The translations under genes were made by a program, and so were the position numbers. A stretch of 64,000 bases of DNA, from NCBI GenBank assembly GCA_943736015.1, contig OX031065.1, positions 50,074,992 through 50,138,991 of the forward strand. The letters are read 5' to 3'. This stretch comes from Tridacna crocea (Eukaryota; Mollusca; Bivalvia; Cardiida; Cardiidae). Positions 21,261 through 44,479 of this stretch are shown in pieces. Each line of letters begins with the position of its first letter. Within the stretch, counting starts at the first letter, position 1. The notes under the pieces are model-generated. The model saw nothing but the letters and a program-made list of their open reading frames with translations. It searched no databases and was not told the origin of the DNA.

Positions 21261-23038
21261 AAGGTTCAAGAATCTAGGCGATTCGGGCGAAGATGTCACC
21301 GAAGCACGCTTGACTTCGCCTTTTTTCGACAGGCAGGCGAAATAAACTTCGCCCTAAAATTTTGGACTAAAAGAAACACAATGCAAGTTCAGTTCGTGTA
21401 TGAAAGTAATTAAAAAAAGGGTGCCTGCCTGACCTGTCCAAACTTTACAATCACTTTTCATTCATGATCAATTAACTGTTATTATGTAATCAATTGCCAT
21501 GTGTGAAAATCGATAATTAGAGCAAGGTCACTCCGGGTGGTCGTCGCTATATACACGCCGTGTAAAGACAGTTAAAGATTGTGACATAATAAGAAACAAG
21601 GCGTGGCTTTACAAATTATGGGCGGTGGATAAATTTCGTTCTTGATTCCTGATTGGTTTTCGGTAAATATTGCGTGAAAATTATGTCAGACTGATGGAGA
21701 TGGCGGCATGGCGATCTCTACATTCGATTCATCACCATATTCCGACATGTATGCATGCATGCAATGTAAAAACTTGGCAAAACACACTCAAGGTCACGCT
21801 TACTGAACCTGTTAGCCAACCGGTCAGTTTATTTGTTTGGGACACTGCCAAGATTTAGACTAGTACCTGTTACTGTCGGGAGGCAGCTAAAATTATGAAT
21901 CTTATCACAGGAAAATGTTGGCGTTTTTGAGTATCGTCGCTGCACACGTGTACGAGGTAACTTTGATCGACGATATTTTAGGATTAAATTGACGACTAGT
22001 AACGTTTTTCTCGTCGTTTGTATGTTAACCGATGATTATGACGAAACCGAGACTATCTCTAGCATAACAACAACCAAGTTCATGACGATATCGTTGAGTG
22101 TCCTTATTCCGTGAGTGTCCTTACACCGATGACAAATACGAGACAAATACGCCACAAATGAGAAAATAAACTAATTATCACATGTTAAAGAAATCGACGT
22201 ATTTTTTCTTGATTTGAGTCGTGTTCCTTCAAAAAAAAAAAAATACAAAGATCATCGACTTTCTGCCGTAATTACTAGGCCTACCGAGCTTACAATATGT
22301 TCTTTATTTATGCACATTGAACATGAAAACAGTTATCGAAGTTATTCTTTTGATATGAAAGTGACCAGAAATGATTGTATTTTGAAGGCAAGTAAATTCT
22401 AGCTCATATTCTGGTCTCAATTCTTAATTACATCAAGTTGTTTCCTTATCATCACGGAATACGGACACTCGAGAGCCCTACTATGTTGGAAAATAAAATA
22501 ATAAATCATCCTTCGTCTTTCTTTAGAATAAAAGGAGTGATAGAATGGTAGAAAATCGACTGGGTAAACCATTTTGAAAGATAAGAATCCTATTTTAAAA
22601 AATAAACCTTTTTTAATTTTTCCACAGAAATTGATGTTTTGGGCTCTTATTGTAACAGCCTTAGGCAGTTTAAATGAGTACCTACAGCATGTTTTTAAGA
22701 AAAATAAAGCAGGTTAACTAAGAAATATCTCTATATACACATCGATTTCCTTCTCCCATTAACACAGTCACAACTTTAAGCATTAGAGGAAGAAGGTCTT
22801 TGAAAACATTGTGGAAAAAAAGAAAATGATAGTAATCAACATTTTCTTCTTATCTTACAATGTTTTCTATTCCATGGAATATAAACTGCGTTCAATTTGA
22901 GCCAGGCTATAATTTTGTTGTCCGACAAAGAATTTCAGTTAGCGAAAAAACTTCTCCCTTGCTCCACAAAACTTCTCCCTAAATTCTCAGGAGGGAGAAG
23001 TCACTTCTCCCTAAATTTCTGGGCTAGCTTGATCCCTG
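21261..23038. mobile_element. 1.8-kb hAT-like non-autonomous element, copy A
   Basis: Ends aaggttcaagaatc and gcttgatccctg form a short imperfect inverted repeat. A perfect 8-bp duplication, gtaaaacc, flanks it (21253-21260 and 23039-23046). Inside are an inverted repeat of 'gtccttattccgtg' type (about 22095 and 22456) and a MITE-like hairpin (about 22790-22875). There is no transposase. A CCAAT-like stretch and a short ATG frame (gatggagatggcggcatggc) may be captured host sequence. Confidence 0.72.
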
Positions 23039-23238
23039 GTAAAACCATTATTAATTCCTTTTAACTGATGTACGATTGAAAAAAACAATCTCTTCAACCT
23101 AGTAAGTAGATAGTAAGACAACCCCTTCTTTTCCTCTCTCTACCCCCTCCCCTCCTTTACATTATTTTTCTCAAACACTGTATAGCCAATTATTTTTTTG
23201 TGCCCTCTTAAATTCTTTTTTCATTTATAATTATGTCC

Positions 23239-25089
23239 AAGGTTCAAGAATCTAGGCGATTCGGGCGAAGTTGTCGCCTAAATGCGCTCGACTTCGCTTT
23301 TTTTCGACAGGCGGGCGAAAAAAACTTCGCCCAAAAATGTTGGACTAAAAGAATCACAATTCAAGTTCCGTGAATGAAAGTGATAAAAAAAAGGGTGCCT
23401 GTCTGACCTGTCGAAACTTTACAATCACTTTTCATCGATTATCAATTAACTATCGTTATGTAATCCATTGCCATGTGTGAAAATCGATAATTAGAGCAAG
23501 TTCACTGCGGGTGGTCGTCGCTATATACACACCGTGTAAAGGTAGTTAAAGAGCGTGACATAATAAGAAACAAGGCGTGGCTTTACAAATATAGGCGGCG
23601 ACTAAATTTCGTTCTTGATTCCTGATTGGTTCTCGGTAAAATATTGCGTGAAAATTATGTCAGGCCATGGAGATGGCGGCATGGCGATCTCTACATTCGA
23701 TTCATTAGCATATTTTGACATGTATGCCTGCACTCAATGTAAAAACTCGCCAAAACACATTCAGTCAAGCTTACTAAACCTGTTAGCCAACTGGTCAGTT
23801 TATTTGTTTGGGACTCTGCCAAGATTTAGACTAGTACACCCGTTACTGTCAGGAGGCAGCTGAATTTATGAAACTTATCAGAGGAAAATCTCGGCGTTTT
23901 TCAGTATCGTCGCTGCATACGTGTACGAGAATGTGTTGGTTACATTGCTGGGTAACTTTGATCGACGAAACTTTAGGATTAAATTGACGACCAGTAACGT
24001 TTTTCTCATCTTTTGTTTGTTAACCGATGATTACGACGAAACCGAGACTAATCTAGCATAACAATGTCAAAAACTAAGTTCAAGACGATTAAATCGTCGA
24101 GTGTCCTCGTTCCGTGAGTGTCCTTAAACCGATGACAAATACAAGACAAATGCGCCAAAAAATAAACTAATTATCACATGTTAAAGAAATCTACGTATTT
24201 TTTCTTGATTTTAAGTCGTGTTCCTTCCCAAAATACAAAGATATCGACTTTCTGCTGTAAATACTAGCCCTACCGAGCTACCGGATTTAGGTCATGCCAT
24301 GTTTGCAGGCCTACGGTATGCTCTTTATTTTTGCACATTCAACAAGAAAATAGTTATCCAAATTATTCTTTTGAAATGAAAGTGACCAGAAATGATTGTT
24401 TTTGAAGGCAAGTAACTTCGGGTTCTAGCTCATATTTTGGTCTCAATTCTTAATTTCATCAAGTTGTATTCTTATCATCACAGAATACAGACACTCGAGG
24501 CAACTGTGTTGGAAAATAGAATAATAATCATCCTTTGTCTTTCTTTAGAATAAAAGGAGTGATAGAAGAAAATCAACTGAGTAAACCATTGTGAAAGATA
24601 AGAATCCTATTTTAAAAAATTATAATTTTGGGGATTTTTTTTTTATTCTTCAACAGAAATTGATATTTCGGGCACTTATTGTAACAGCCTTAGGCTGTTT
24701 AAATGAGTACCTGCAGCATGTTTTTAAGAAAAATAAAGCAAGTTATCTTAAAAATATCTCCAGATACACATAGATTTCCTTTTTCCATTAATACACAGTC
24801 ACAACTTTTAGATTTAGATGAAGATGGTCTTTGAAAACATTGTGGAAAAATAAGAAAATGATTGTAATCAACATTTCCTTCTTATCTTAACCTTTTCTTC
24901 TTATCTTACAATGTTTTCTATTCCATGGAAGACAAACCGCGTTCAATTTGAGCCAGGCTAAAATTTTGTTGTCTGATGCAGAATTTCGGTTAGCAAAAAA
25001 ACTTCTCCCTTGCTCCACAAAACTTCTCCCTGAATTCTCAGGAGGGAGAAGTCACTTCTCCCTAAATTTCTGGGCTAGCTTGATCCCTG
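23239..25089. mobile_element. 1.8-kb hAT-like non-autonomous element, copy B
   Basis: Collinear with copy A end to end, with scattered substitutions and small indels. Its own flanks are tatgtcc (23232-23238) and tatgtct (25090-25096), different from those of copy A. This argues for a separate insertion rather than tandem duplication. Confidence 0.72.
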
Positions 25090-25149
25090 TATGTCTTGAT
25101 TTCAGTAAAGGGAACGAATGAATGAACATATTATATTGTATTATCAAGA

Positions 25150-25217
25150 TTTCCAACACTTTCAGAAGCCTCTCTTTCAGGGCTGTTAAAAATTGGGATT
25201 GTGTGGTAAAGGGTTAA
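25150..25217 (+). mobile_element. MITE right end
   Basis: Right third of a copy ending gattgtgtggtaaagggTTAA. Confidence 0.65.
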
Positions 25218-25335
25218 AGTACCGATTACATTTAACGGCCCTGAAAAACAAGACCTAAGGAAACTTTGTGGTAATAAAGAAAATGCTGGTGATAATTTTT
25301 TTTCTCCTTTACCATATTAATGACTTTTTTTCCAG
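25214..25335 (-). mobile_element. Degenerate MITE fragment
   Basis: acggccctgaaaaacaagac, aatgctggtgataatttttt. Confidence 0.5.
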
Positions 25336-25551
25336 TTAACCCTTTACCACACAACGATCATGAGAAAGAGGCCTTTTGAAAACATTGTGGGAAAAGGAGA
25401 AAATGCTGGAAAGCAGCATTTTCTTCTTTTCCCACACTGTTTTCTACCCTAATAAGCACAACAGGATTTGTTTTAGCTACATTTATTTTGTTGTCTGCAA
25501 GTGCTTTCCATCTGGTCGAGTCATAAATTTGGGCGAGTGGTAAAGAGTTTT
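25336..25551 (-). mobile_element. TTAA-hairpin MITE
   Basis: TTAACCCTTTACCACAC to cgagtggtaaagagttt. The hairpin core is ctggaaagcagc. Confidence 0.78.
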
Positions 25552-25721
25552 TAAACGTCTAATGGGAAAATATGATTCATGTTGCATTTTTGGTGGGTGA
25601 TTTCTCATTTTCTAAAATAATACTTTTCATCTTTACTGATATGCTTTTCCCTCTTTATTTGATCATTTAGGAAGTGATAATTGAAGTGTATTATGGTCTG
25701 TAATGTGTCTGCCGAAGTGTT

Positions 25722-25935
25722 TTAACTCATTACCACACAATCCCTACTTTTGACGCCACTGAGAAAGAAGCCTTTTGAAAACACTGTGGGAAAAGGACAG
25801 CATTTTCTCCTTTTCCCACAGTGTTTTCTACCCTTCCCAGAACAAATTTCAAATTTTCATTCACGTTTATTTTGTCATCTGCAAATGCTTTCAATTTGGA
25901 CCAGTCTAAAATTTTCTCTTGTGGTAAAGAGTTAA
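25722..25935 (-). mobile_element. TTAA-hairpin MITE, hairpin centre deleted
   Basis: TTAACTCATTACCACAC to cttgtggtaaagagTTAA. One arm goes straight from ggaaaagga to cagcattttctcc, so about 17 bp at the centre are gone. Both arms carry CACTGTG/CACAGTG. Confidence 0.82.
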
Positions 25936-26091
25936 GTCACGCTTTGTATGAAAACATGATTATGAATTTGACACATGATTTAACGACCATAATCTTCATT
26001 AAAGGACTAACATATGCAGCATGGGTGCATCAAAAGTAATTTCCTATCAATTATGTCACACTTTGGAAGCAACTTTTTTGAACTATCTAAT

Positions 26092-26200
26092 TAACCCTTT
26101 ACCAAATAACAAGATTTTAGACTTGTCCAAATTTAAAGCACTTGCAGACGACATAATTCATTGTAATTAAAAAATTGAAAATTGTTTCCATGCTTTCCCA
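26092..26200 (+). mobile_element. MITE left half
   Basis: TTAACCCTTTACCAAAT to gaaaattgtttccatg; truncated. Confidence 0.6.
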
Positions 26201-26442
26201 GGTTTTATTTTACAAGTAATATTCTTTTCAAGCCAGTGACTGCTTTCCCACTTAAAAAAAAAAACTTTGTTGTTGTGGCTGAGATATCCGTTTGAGGCAA
26301 ACTTGCTTTATGGTAAATTTTTCTCTTTTATACCAGTTATGGCTGGTAATTTTTCTTGTTCAGTGGTAGCTGATACACTGAATTTCAAACAAAAAATGCC
26401 TTACCTGTCCCTGAAAATATAGTCCACATAAAAGGGTGCCTA

Positions 26443-26670
26443 TTAATCTTTTGCCAGACGACAAAATTTTAGACTAGTCCAAATTCAAAGCATTTGCAGA
26501 CGACAAAATAAATGTAACTCAAAAATTGAAATCTGTTTCCATCAGGGAAGAAAACATTGTGGGAAAAGGAGAAAATGCTGGTTACCAGCATCTTTTCCTT
26601 TTCCCACAATGTTTTCAAAAGGCTTCTATCTCAGGGTTGTAAAAACCAGGGATTGTTTGGTAAAGGGTAA
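26443..26670 (+). mobile_element. TTAA-hairpin MITE, subfamily A
   Basis: TTAATCTTTTGCCAGAC to gtttggtaaaggg, about 95 bp upstream of the SLC66A2 5'UTR acceptor. The hairpin is near-perfect. Confidence 0.83.
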
Positions 26671-26765
26671 AGATAGCAGATATAAAAAACTTTTCTATGA
26701 GGTTGTTTTAGATTTTTGTTCGTTTTATATATTATAAATTAATACAGCCATTATTTCTTCTGTAG

Positions 26766-38883
<12,118 letters not shown>

Positions 38884-38884
38884 A

Positions 38885-38890
38885 AATAAA
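38885..38890 (+). promoter_or_regulatory. SLC66A2: Candidate polyadenylation signal of SLC66A2
   Basis: AATAAA starts two bases after the stop codon. Using it would give an almost absent 3'UTR, so a downstream site is equally possible. Confidence 0.35.
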
Positions 38891-38959
38891 AATCCATTTT
38901 TTACGGGATTATATATGTGCAATTTTAGGGGTTTTTTTTACGGGCTTGATAGTTTTTAC

Positions 38960-39157
38960 TTAACCCTTTACCAAAGAAAAAAATTCAGACTGGTCCAAAT
39001 TGAAAGCACTTGCAGACGACAAAATGAGCATAACTCAAAAATTGATTTTTTTTTCCAGCAGGATAGAAAACTTGGATAACAGAATTTTCTCACTTTTCCA
39101 CAATGTTTTCAAAAGGCTCCTATTTCAGGGTCGTAAACACTAGGGATTGTTTTTACT
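38960..39157 (+). mobile_element. MITE with shortened hairpin
   Basis: TTAACCCTTTACCAAAG. Core reduced to aaaacttggataacagaatt. Confidence 0.7.
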
Positions 39158-39335
39158 TCACCCTTTACCAAACAACAAAATTTGAGACTGGTCCAAATTA
39201 AAAGCATTTGCAGACGACAAAATGAACACAAACTGAAATTTGTTTAGCAGGTTAGAAAACCTGGTTACCAGAATTTTCTCACTTTTCCACAATGTTTTCA
39301 AAAGGCTCCTACCAGTAATGTCAGAGTCATGAAAA
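39158..39335 (+). mobile_element. Second MITE of the same shortened type
   Basis: ttcaccctttaccaaacaac, core aaaacctggttaccagaatt. It is a direct neighbour of the previous copy. Confidence 0.68.
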
Positions 39336-39346
39336 CCAGTTATGAA

Positions 39347-39415
39347 AAAAAGTTATTGACGAGCAAACAAATTTTTTACCCTGGATAATTTGTTTGCTCG
39401 TCAATAACTTTTTTA
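39347..39415. repeat. Perfect 28-bp inverted repeat with 13-nt loop
   Basis: The left arm is 39347-39374 (gttattgacgagcaaacaaa within it) and the right arm 39388-39415. Every base pairs. Confidence 0.9.
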
Positions 39416-39775
39416 TCAGGTGTTGTTTAAAAAATCTAACACATCAAGCAAATCCCCGGAGTCCTTCCGCCTTCTCTGCTTCAAACCAAATTCCAATCGG
39501 TCATGTATTAACGGAATTATTGAAGATTTTCTTACCAGAAGTTGGGGATTTTTTTCAAATAACGGTCATTGTTGTTGCTGTTGTGTCACGTGATCGTCGT
39601 GATGTTGATAAAAGGAGAAAATAATGGTGCCCAGCAAAATGGTCTTATCTTGTCAGAATCACAGCAAATATTACAATATTGAAATCGTCATCCACAGAAT
39701 GATTTTGATATTATCAGTTCTAAAATTTCTTGTTTGGCAAAGGAGTAAAAAATATGGACAAGTAGTGTCTCTTGT

Positions 39776-40004
39776 TTAACCCATCACCACACAATCCTGA
39801 CTTTTAACGACCCTGAGAAAGAAAGCTTTTGAAAACAATGTGGAAAAAGGAGAAAATGCTGGTAACCAGCATTTTCTCCTTTTCTCACAATGTTTTCTAC
39901 CCTTTCCAAATCAAATTTCAAGTTTTGATTCATATTTATTTTATCGTCTGCAAATGCTTTCAATTTGGACCGGTCCAAATTTTTGTCATTTGGTAATGAG
40001 TTAA
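39776..40004 (-). mobile_element. TTAA-hairpin MITE
   Basis: TTAACCCATCACCACAC to catttggtaatgagTTAA. The hairpin is near-perfect. Confidence 0.87.
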
Positions 40005-40324
40005 ACATGTGAGTTGTATATGCATGTATAATAGCAAAGATCTTTGCGACACGATATGGGACCAAAGTGTAATCTTCTTGGATGTTTTATTTATCATAGG
40101 CACAATATAATATTTTTGTAGTTGCTTGTTTTGTGTTACTGTATACATGGATATATTCATGTATTGAAATACATGTATTTGCAAATTACTTATTTACAGA
40201 CATTTTTGAATGGAAATGTTTCCTAATTCTAGGCACTCGTTAGTATATTTCTGGTAAAATACACTCATGGAAAATTTTTAAAATTGCAAAAATTTCCATA
40301 TCCCAAAAATTTCCAATTATACAG
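40005..40324. other. No recognised feature
   Basis: AT-rich intergenic DNA downstream of SLC66A2. Confidence 0.3.
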
Positions 40325-40326
40325 TA

Positions 40327-41183
40327 CAGTCGAGCCGCGTTTATCCGGGCTCCAAATTTCCGGAAATCTCAAGATCCGGAAAGAAACATCAGGGAACGAA
40401 TATTTTCTGTACAAATTTTACTTTTTATTCCGGAAATCCGCGTTACGGAACCAGAATGAAAAAATCGGGAACGAAGGGTTAAAGACTAATACGTATCTTA
40501 TCCGAAACACCGGACATGGCCTGACTGTGTATTACACAATTTAGGCTTGTTATTTTCTCCGGTGTCATAGTAGACTGGTTTCATAAATATCGATACAGTA
40601 AATATTGATCGAGCAGTTGTGGACTGGTTGTTAGTACACGTGAATAACACAAGTGTCAGTCTCGTATCAATAGTTGCAGACAGTTTTCACACGTTTTGAA
40701 AACACACGTGTTAATTAGAAGTGTTTTCCGAAAGTGTTAAATGACTATCGCATGCCATCGTTAAGTTTCAGTTTGACAGACTATCCATACCCGCAGTACT
40801 GACTTTCGTGACAATTTCACGCCTTTGTTGTTTAATTATTACTTGATCAGTAATTATAACTTAAAAATAATTTTACTCCAAGCACACTATAAAGATGATT
40901 AAAAACATGCATGTCTTTTTATGACAATTTATTTCATTATGTATCTGAACAATCGTATAGAAACAAAACATATGTACATGCATACAAGTAATTGTGTAAA
41001 ACATACACTAGCGAAATTCTTACGATGTACGGTGTAAATAATACGCCACCGTAATTCTTACGATGCACGGTGTCCATTATCAACATGGACTCATTTTGGG
41101 TCCTACTTCGTTGATCCGGAGATACGGCTTGTCCGGAAACATCCATAGGGAACAGAAGTGTCCGGATAAACGCTGCTCGACTG
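40327..41183. mobile_element. pogo/Tigger-like non-autonomous element
   Basis: cagtcgagccgcgtttatcc at the left and ggataaacgctgctcgactg at the right are inverse, with TA on each side (40325-40326 and 41184-41185). The ends and TA duplication fit the pogo branch of Tc1/mariner. No transposase frame survives in 857 bp. Confidence 0.78.
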
Positions 41184-41185
41184 TA

Positions 41186-41710
41186 CTTTCACTTGTGGAG
41201 TTAATCTTAGATTGCTTATCACAAGTTTCTTTTGCTGAAAGTGAGACATAATATTGAAATTAATCAGTGTGGATCATAATTTAGTACATATACACATACC
41301 TATAATCTTTCCAGTTCTAATACATGCACTGCAAGTAAATTATCACCCGTGGGGAAAAAATACGAATCTACACAAGGCCAAATATGGTTCCAAATATGGT
41401 TCAAAGTGTGGTTAGATACATAATGTAGGAGACTGCTCACAGTTTTGTTGGGATTTGATTGGTCAAACTTTTTTATGTTATCATTGTTAATTGGTCCCTC
41501 ATGGAAAATGGTTTTGACACTCAGAAATGATACTTGTTTTTAAATCCTTACCATTTTCAAATGAGAATGTCCATAATCGCAAATTTGTTGAAATAGTTTG
41601 TGGGTTTGTAGTAAAAGGAAAAATATGTTGAAGTAATTTTCCTCTATATTTTTTTCTCTAAGTGAGTAAGAGAATTTAAATACTTGGCTTGACCTTACAT
41701 CAGGCAGAAA
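41186..41710. other. No recognised feature
   Basis: No gene or element ends seen. Confidence 0.3.
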
Positions 41711-41939
41711 TTAACTCATTACCAAATGACAAAGTTTTAGACTTGTCCAAATCAAAAGCATTTGCAGACGACAAAATAAAAGTGACTGAAAATTTGAAAC
41801 TTGTTTTGTGAAGGGTAGAAAACATTGTGGGAAAAGGAGAAAATGCTGGTTACCAGCATTTTCTCCTTTTCCTACAATGTTTTCTAAAGGCTTCTTTGTC
41901 AGGGTCATCAAAAGTAGGGATTGTGTGTTAATGGGTTAA
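41711..41939 (+). mobile_element. TTAA-hairpin MITE
   Basis: TTAACTCATTACCAAAT to gtgtgttaatgggTTAA. The hairpin is near-perfect. Confidence 0.87.
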
Positions 41940-41975
41940 ATTTTCCCATGCAGCTTGAAGCAAATGCAAACAGCA

Positions 41976-42111
41976 GGGTCCATATTCACCAACTGTTCTA
42001 AAGAACATTCCTAGTCTTACTTCCAAGAATTTTCAAAATTTGAAAATAACACAAAGTCTGATTGGCTGAAGGAAATGGTTTAGCCAATCAGAACAGTTGG
42101 TGGATACATAC
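41976..42111. mobile_element. Foldback element, 'gtattcaccaac' family, short copy
   Basis: gggtccatattcaccaactg at the left and cagttggtggatacat at the right, with ctgattggct / agccaatcag inside. Same family as 59031-59228. Confidence 0.65.
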
Positions 42112-42736
42112 CCAGGAAAGTTACTTCATCATAATACATGTGTTCTGTATCTGTGTAATTATTAAGGGGTGAGTTAACTGGTGCTGAACTTGTTTTTTTT
42201 TCTGTCTTAATTACCATATATTCCCCACAATGAAGTGGAGGAGGCTATACTGGAATTGCCATGGCTGTCTGTTCATCAGTCAGTAGACACAAATTTGTCA
42301 AGCAAAACACATGTACTTTGATAGTTTTTCAGGTACTGAACTCAAATTTACACACCGTGTTCCTATCTATATGAAGATGAGCAATTTCCGTGAATATTCT
42401 GCTTTTTGTTGTGGAATTATCTCCCCTTGAACTTTTTCCAACTCTTAGTACAAAACCATTCTGCTTTCTGTCATTTCTGTGACAAGAAGCCATGGGGGGG
42501 GAGGGGGGGGGGAAATATGACTATGTTTAGTGATAGCTCAAGTTTTACCTGTATGAACATGATAGATGGAGATTATGCTGTTGTCAAGACACTGAGAATT
42601 TTTGTCAGATGCACTTTTCAGATGTCTGCTTTGTAACATGGAGGAAAGATTTCCATTTTAACAAAACTCTTCACCATACCACAAGTTTAGACTTGTCCAT
42701 ATTCAGACTATTTGTAGACTACACATTAAATGTGGC
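42112..42736. other. No gene; G-rich run
   Basis: A G run with one A interruption lies at about 42494-42512. A 76-codon frame around it has no domain. Confidence 0.35.
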
Positions 42737-42962
42737 TTAACCTTACACTCCATAGATACTCATTTCTATGAATTGCTTGTAGGAGCCTTTGAAAAACATT
42801 GTGGCAAAAGGTGAAATTGCTCGTGAGGAGCAATTTCACCTTTCGCCACAATGTTTTCTACACTATCAAAAGTTGTCATATACACATAAGAAATGGCTTC
42901 ATCCTTGCTGTTATTTAGAGTCAGAGATACCACAGAAATGCCTTATGGGGGTAGAGGGTTAA
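42737..42962 (+). mobile_element. TTAA-hairpin MITE, subfamily C
   Basis: TTAACCTTACACTCCATAG to gggtagagggTTAA. Core gaaattgctcgtgaggagca. Confidence 0.8.
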
Positions 42963-43161
42963 CTCTTTACCAAATGACAAAATTTTAGATTAATCCAAAG
43001 TGAAAGCATTTTGAAACAATTAAATAAAAGGTACTGAAAAATTGAAATTTGATTTTAGAAAGGTAGGTAACAATATAGGAAAAGGAGTAAATGCTGGTTA
43101 CCAGCATTTTCTCCTTTTCTCACAATGTTTTTTATAAAGCCTTGATCTTTGTCATAGTCAT
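42959..43161 (+). mobile_element. MITE, right end truncated
   Basis: Shares TTAA with the subfamily C copy. TTAACTCTTTACCAAAT to ttataaagccttgatctttg. Confidence 0.75.
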
Positions 43162-43389
43162 TTAACTCATTACCAAACGACAAAATTTTAGGCTTGTCCA
43201 AATCGAAAGCATTTGCAGACGACAAAATAAAAGTGATTGAAAATTTGAAATTTGTTTTGTAAAGGATAGAAAACATTGTGGGAAAAGGAGAAAATGTTGG
43301 TAACCAGTATTTTCTCCTTTTCCTACAATGTTTTCTAAAGGCTTCTTTCTCGGGGGCGTCAAAAGTAGGGATTGTATGGTAATGGGTTA
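43162..43389 (+). mobile_element. TTAA-hairpin MITE
   Basis: TTAACTCATTACCAAAC to gtatggtaatgggTTAA. Core aatgttggtaaccagtattt: the loop is inverted relative to its orientation. Confidence 0.85.
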
Positions 43390-44470
43390 AAGTCAGAAAT
43401 TTGTGATAAAGGGTTAAATATTAGAATTTTTCTCAAATGGGCTTATGAAAAATTGACAAAGTAGGAGGAAAGTTGACACAGGTGACCTCCCTTAATGTTA
43501 TTAATTTCCTTTGAATTGCATGTTGGGTTTTAAACAGCTGTCTCTATTAACATTCCTCTTAAAGTATTAAGTTGCTTTTCTGGGTTTGTTCTTGCCATCA
43601 TAGAAGTTTTATTTGTAGAGGAAAGCTTATATCAATGTCTCTAAGAATCTTTATGCAATAAAGTTCTTCATCTCTGTTGATCTTATTAGTTTTGTTGATC
43701 TATTGTTGAAGTATTATAGGCTGAATGAATGAAAACAGCTGTAATCCTAACATTTATTTCATTCTTTTACTAATAACATTTTCTTCTGAAACTGATTAAT
43801 ATCAGTCTAAGTGAGGGCAGATATGGTGGGGCAAAGGGCTGGTATCTGATATCTTGCCAGCTGACAACAAGATATTTGTTCTAAATCTATAGCAACAGAA
43901 CCCTTGTTTGTAAACTAAGGTTCTCGAAACATCCAGTTTGAAAAAAAAAGATGGCTGAATCAGTCTAGCAATCACAAGCAGACAAATTGTATAATCAGTA
44001 AAGACACGCTAAATGGAGAATAGATTGTTGTTGACATGGATTGGGAAAGTTAATCAAGCAAGGCGTGGTGTGGAAAGGCGAGTAGTTCTATGAATTTTAT
44101 CCATTGAGCCAGGGTGACCGAGCCTGATTAAGTTTCGCAATCCAAAGCACCAACCATCTATTCTTATGTAAACACTTTTGTCTGGTGTCTCCCTTTTTCC
44201 TCTACCCTACACTTCTCTGGTTTACCTGAACAGTTGTTTACTTTTTTTCACTCATGACATTGTCTTCATATCCTTTAGTTGTACTTTATGTACCTTCCAA
44301 ACGTAATAAAGAAATAGTCTGTTCTGTTCTATTCTATGGATCCTGTTTCTCATTTATAATGTGTATCATACTAAATTAAATATATGGTTCGGAAAAAACA
44401 CATACGGCCATCATTTTAATTACACATAAATAAAGATGAATCACTATTTATGTAATAGTCATGATCAGTG
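43390..44470. repeat. Intergenic DNA ending in a LINE-like 3' tail
   Basis: aataaagaaatagtctgttc then tgttctattctat (about 44304-44337) looks like the AATAAA plus short-tandem tail of a non-LTR element. No reverse transcriptase coding is visible before it. Confidence 0.4.
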
Positions 44471-44479
44471 ATGCCCAAA

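Noticed and set aside
21259-25089. Tandem segmental duplication of 1.8 kb
   Set aside because: Each copy has its own flanking duplication (gtaaaacc; tatgtcc/tatgtct), which fits two insertions better.
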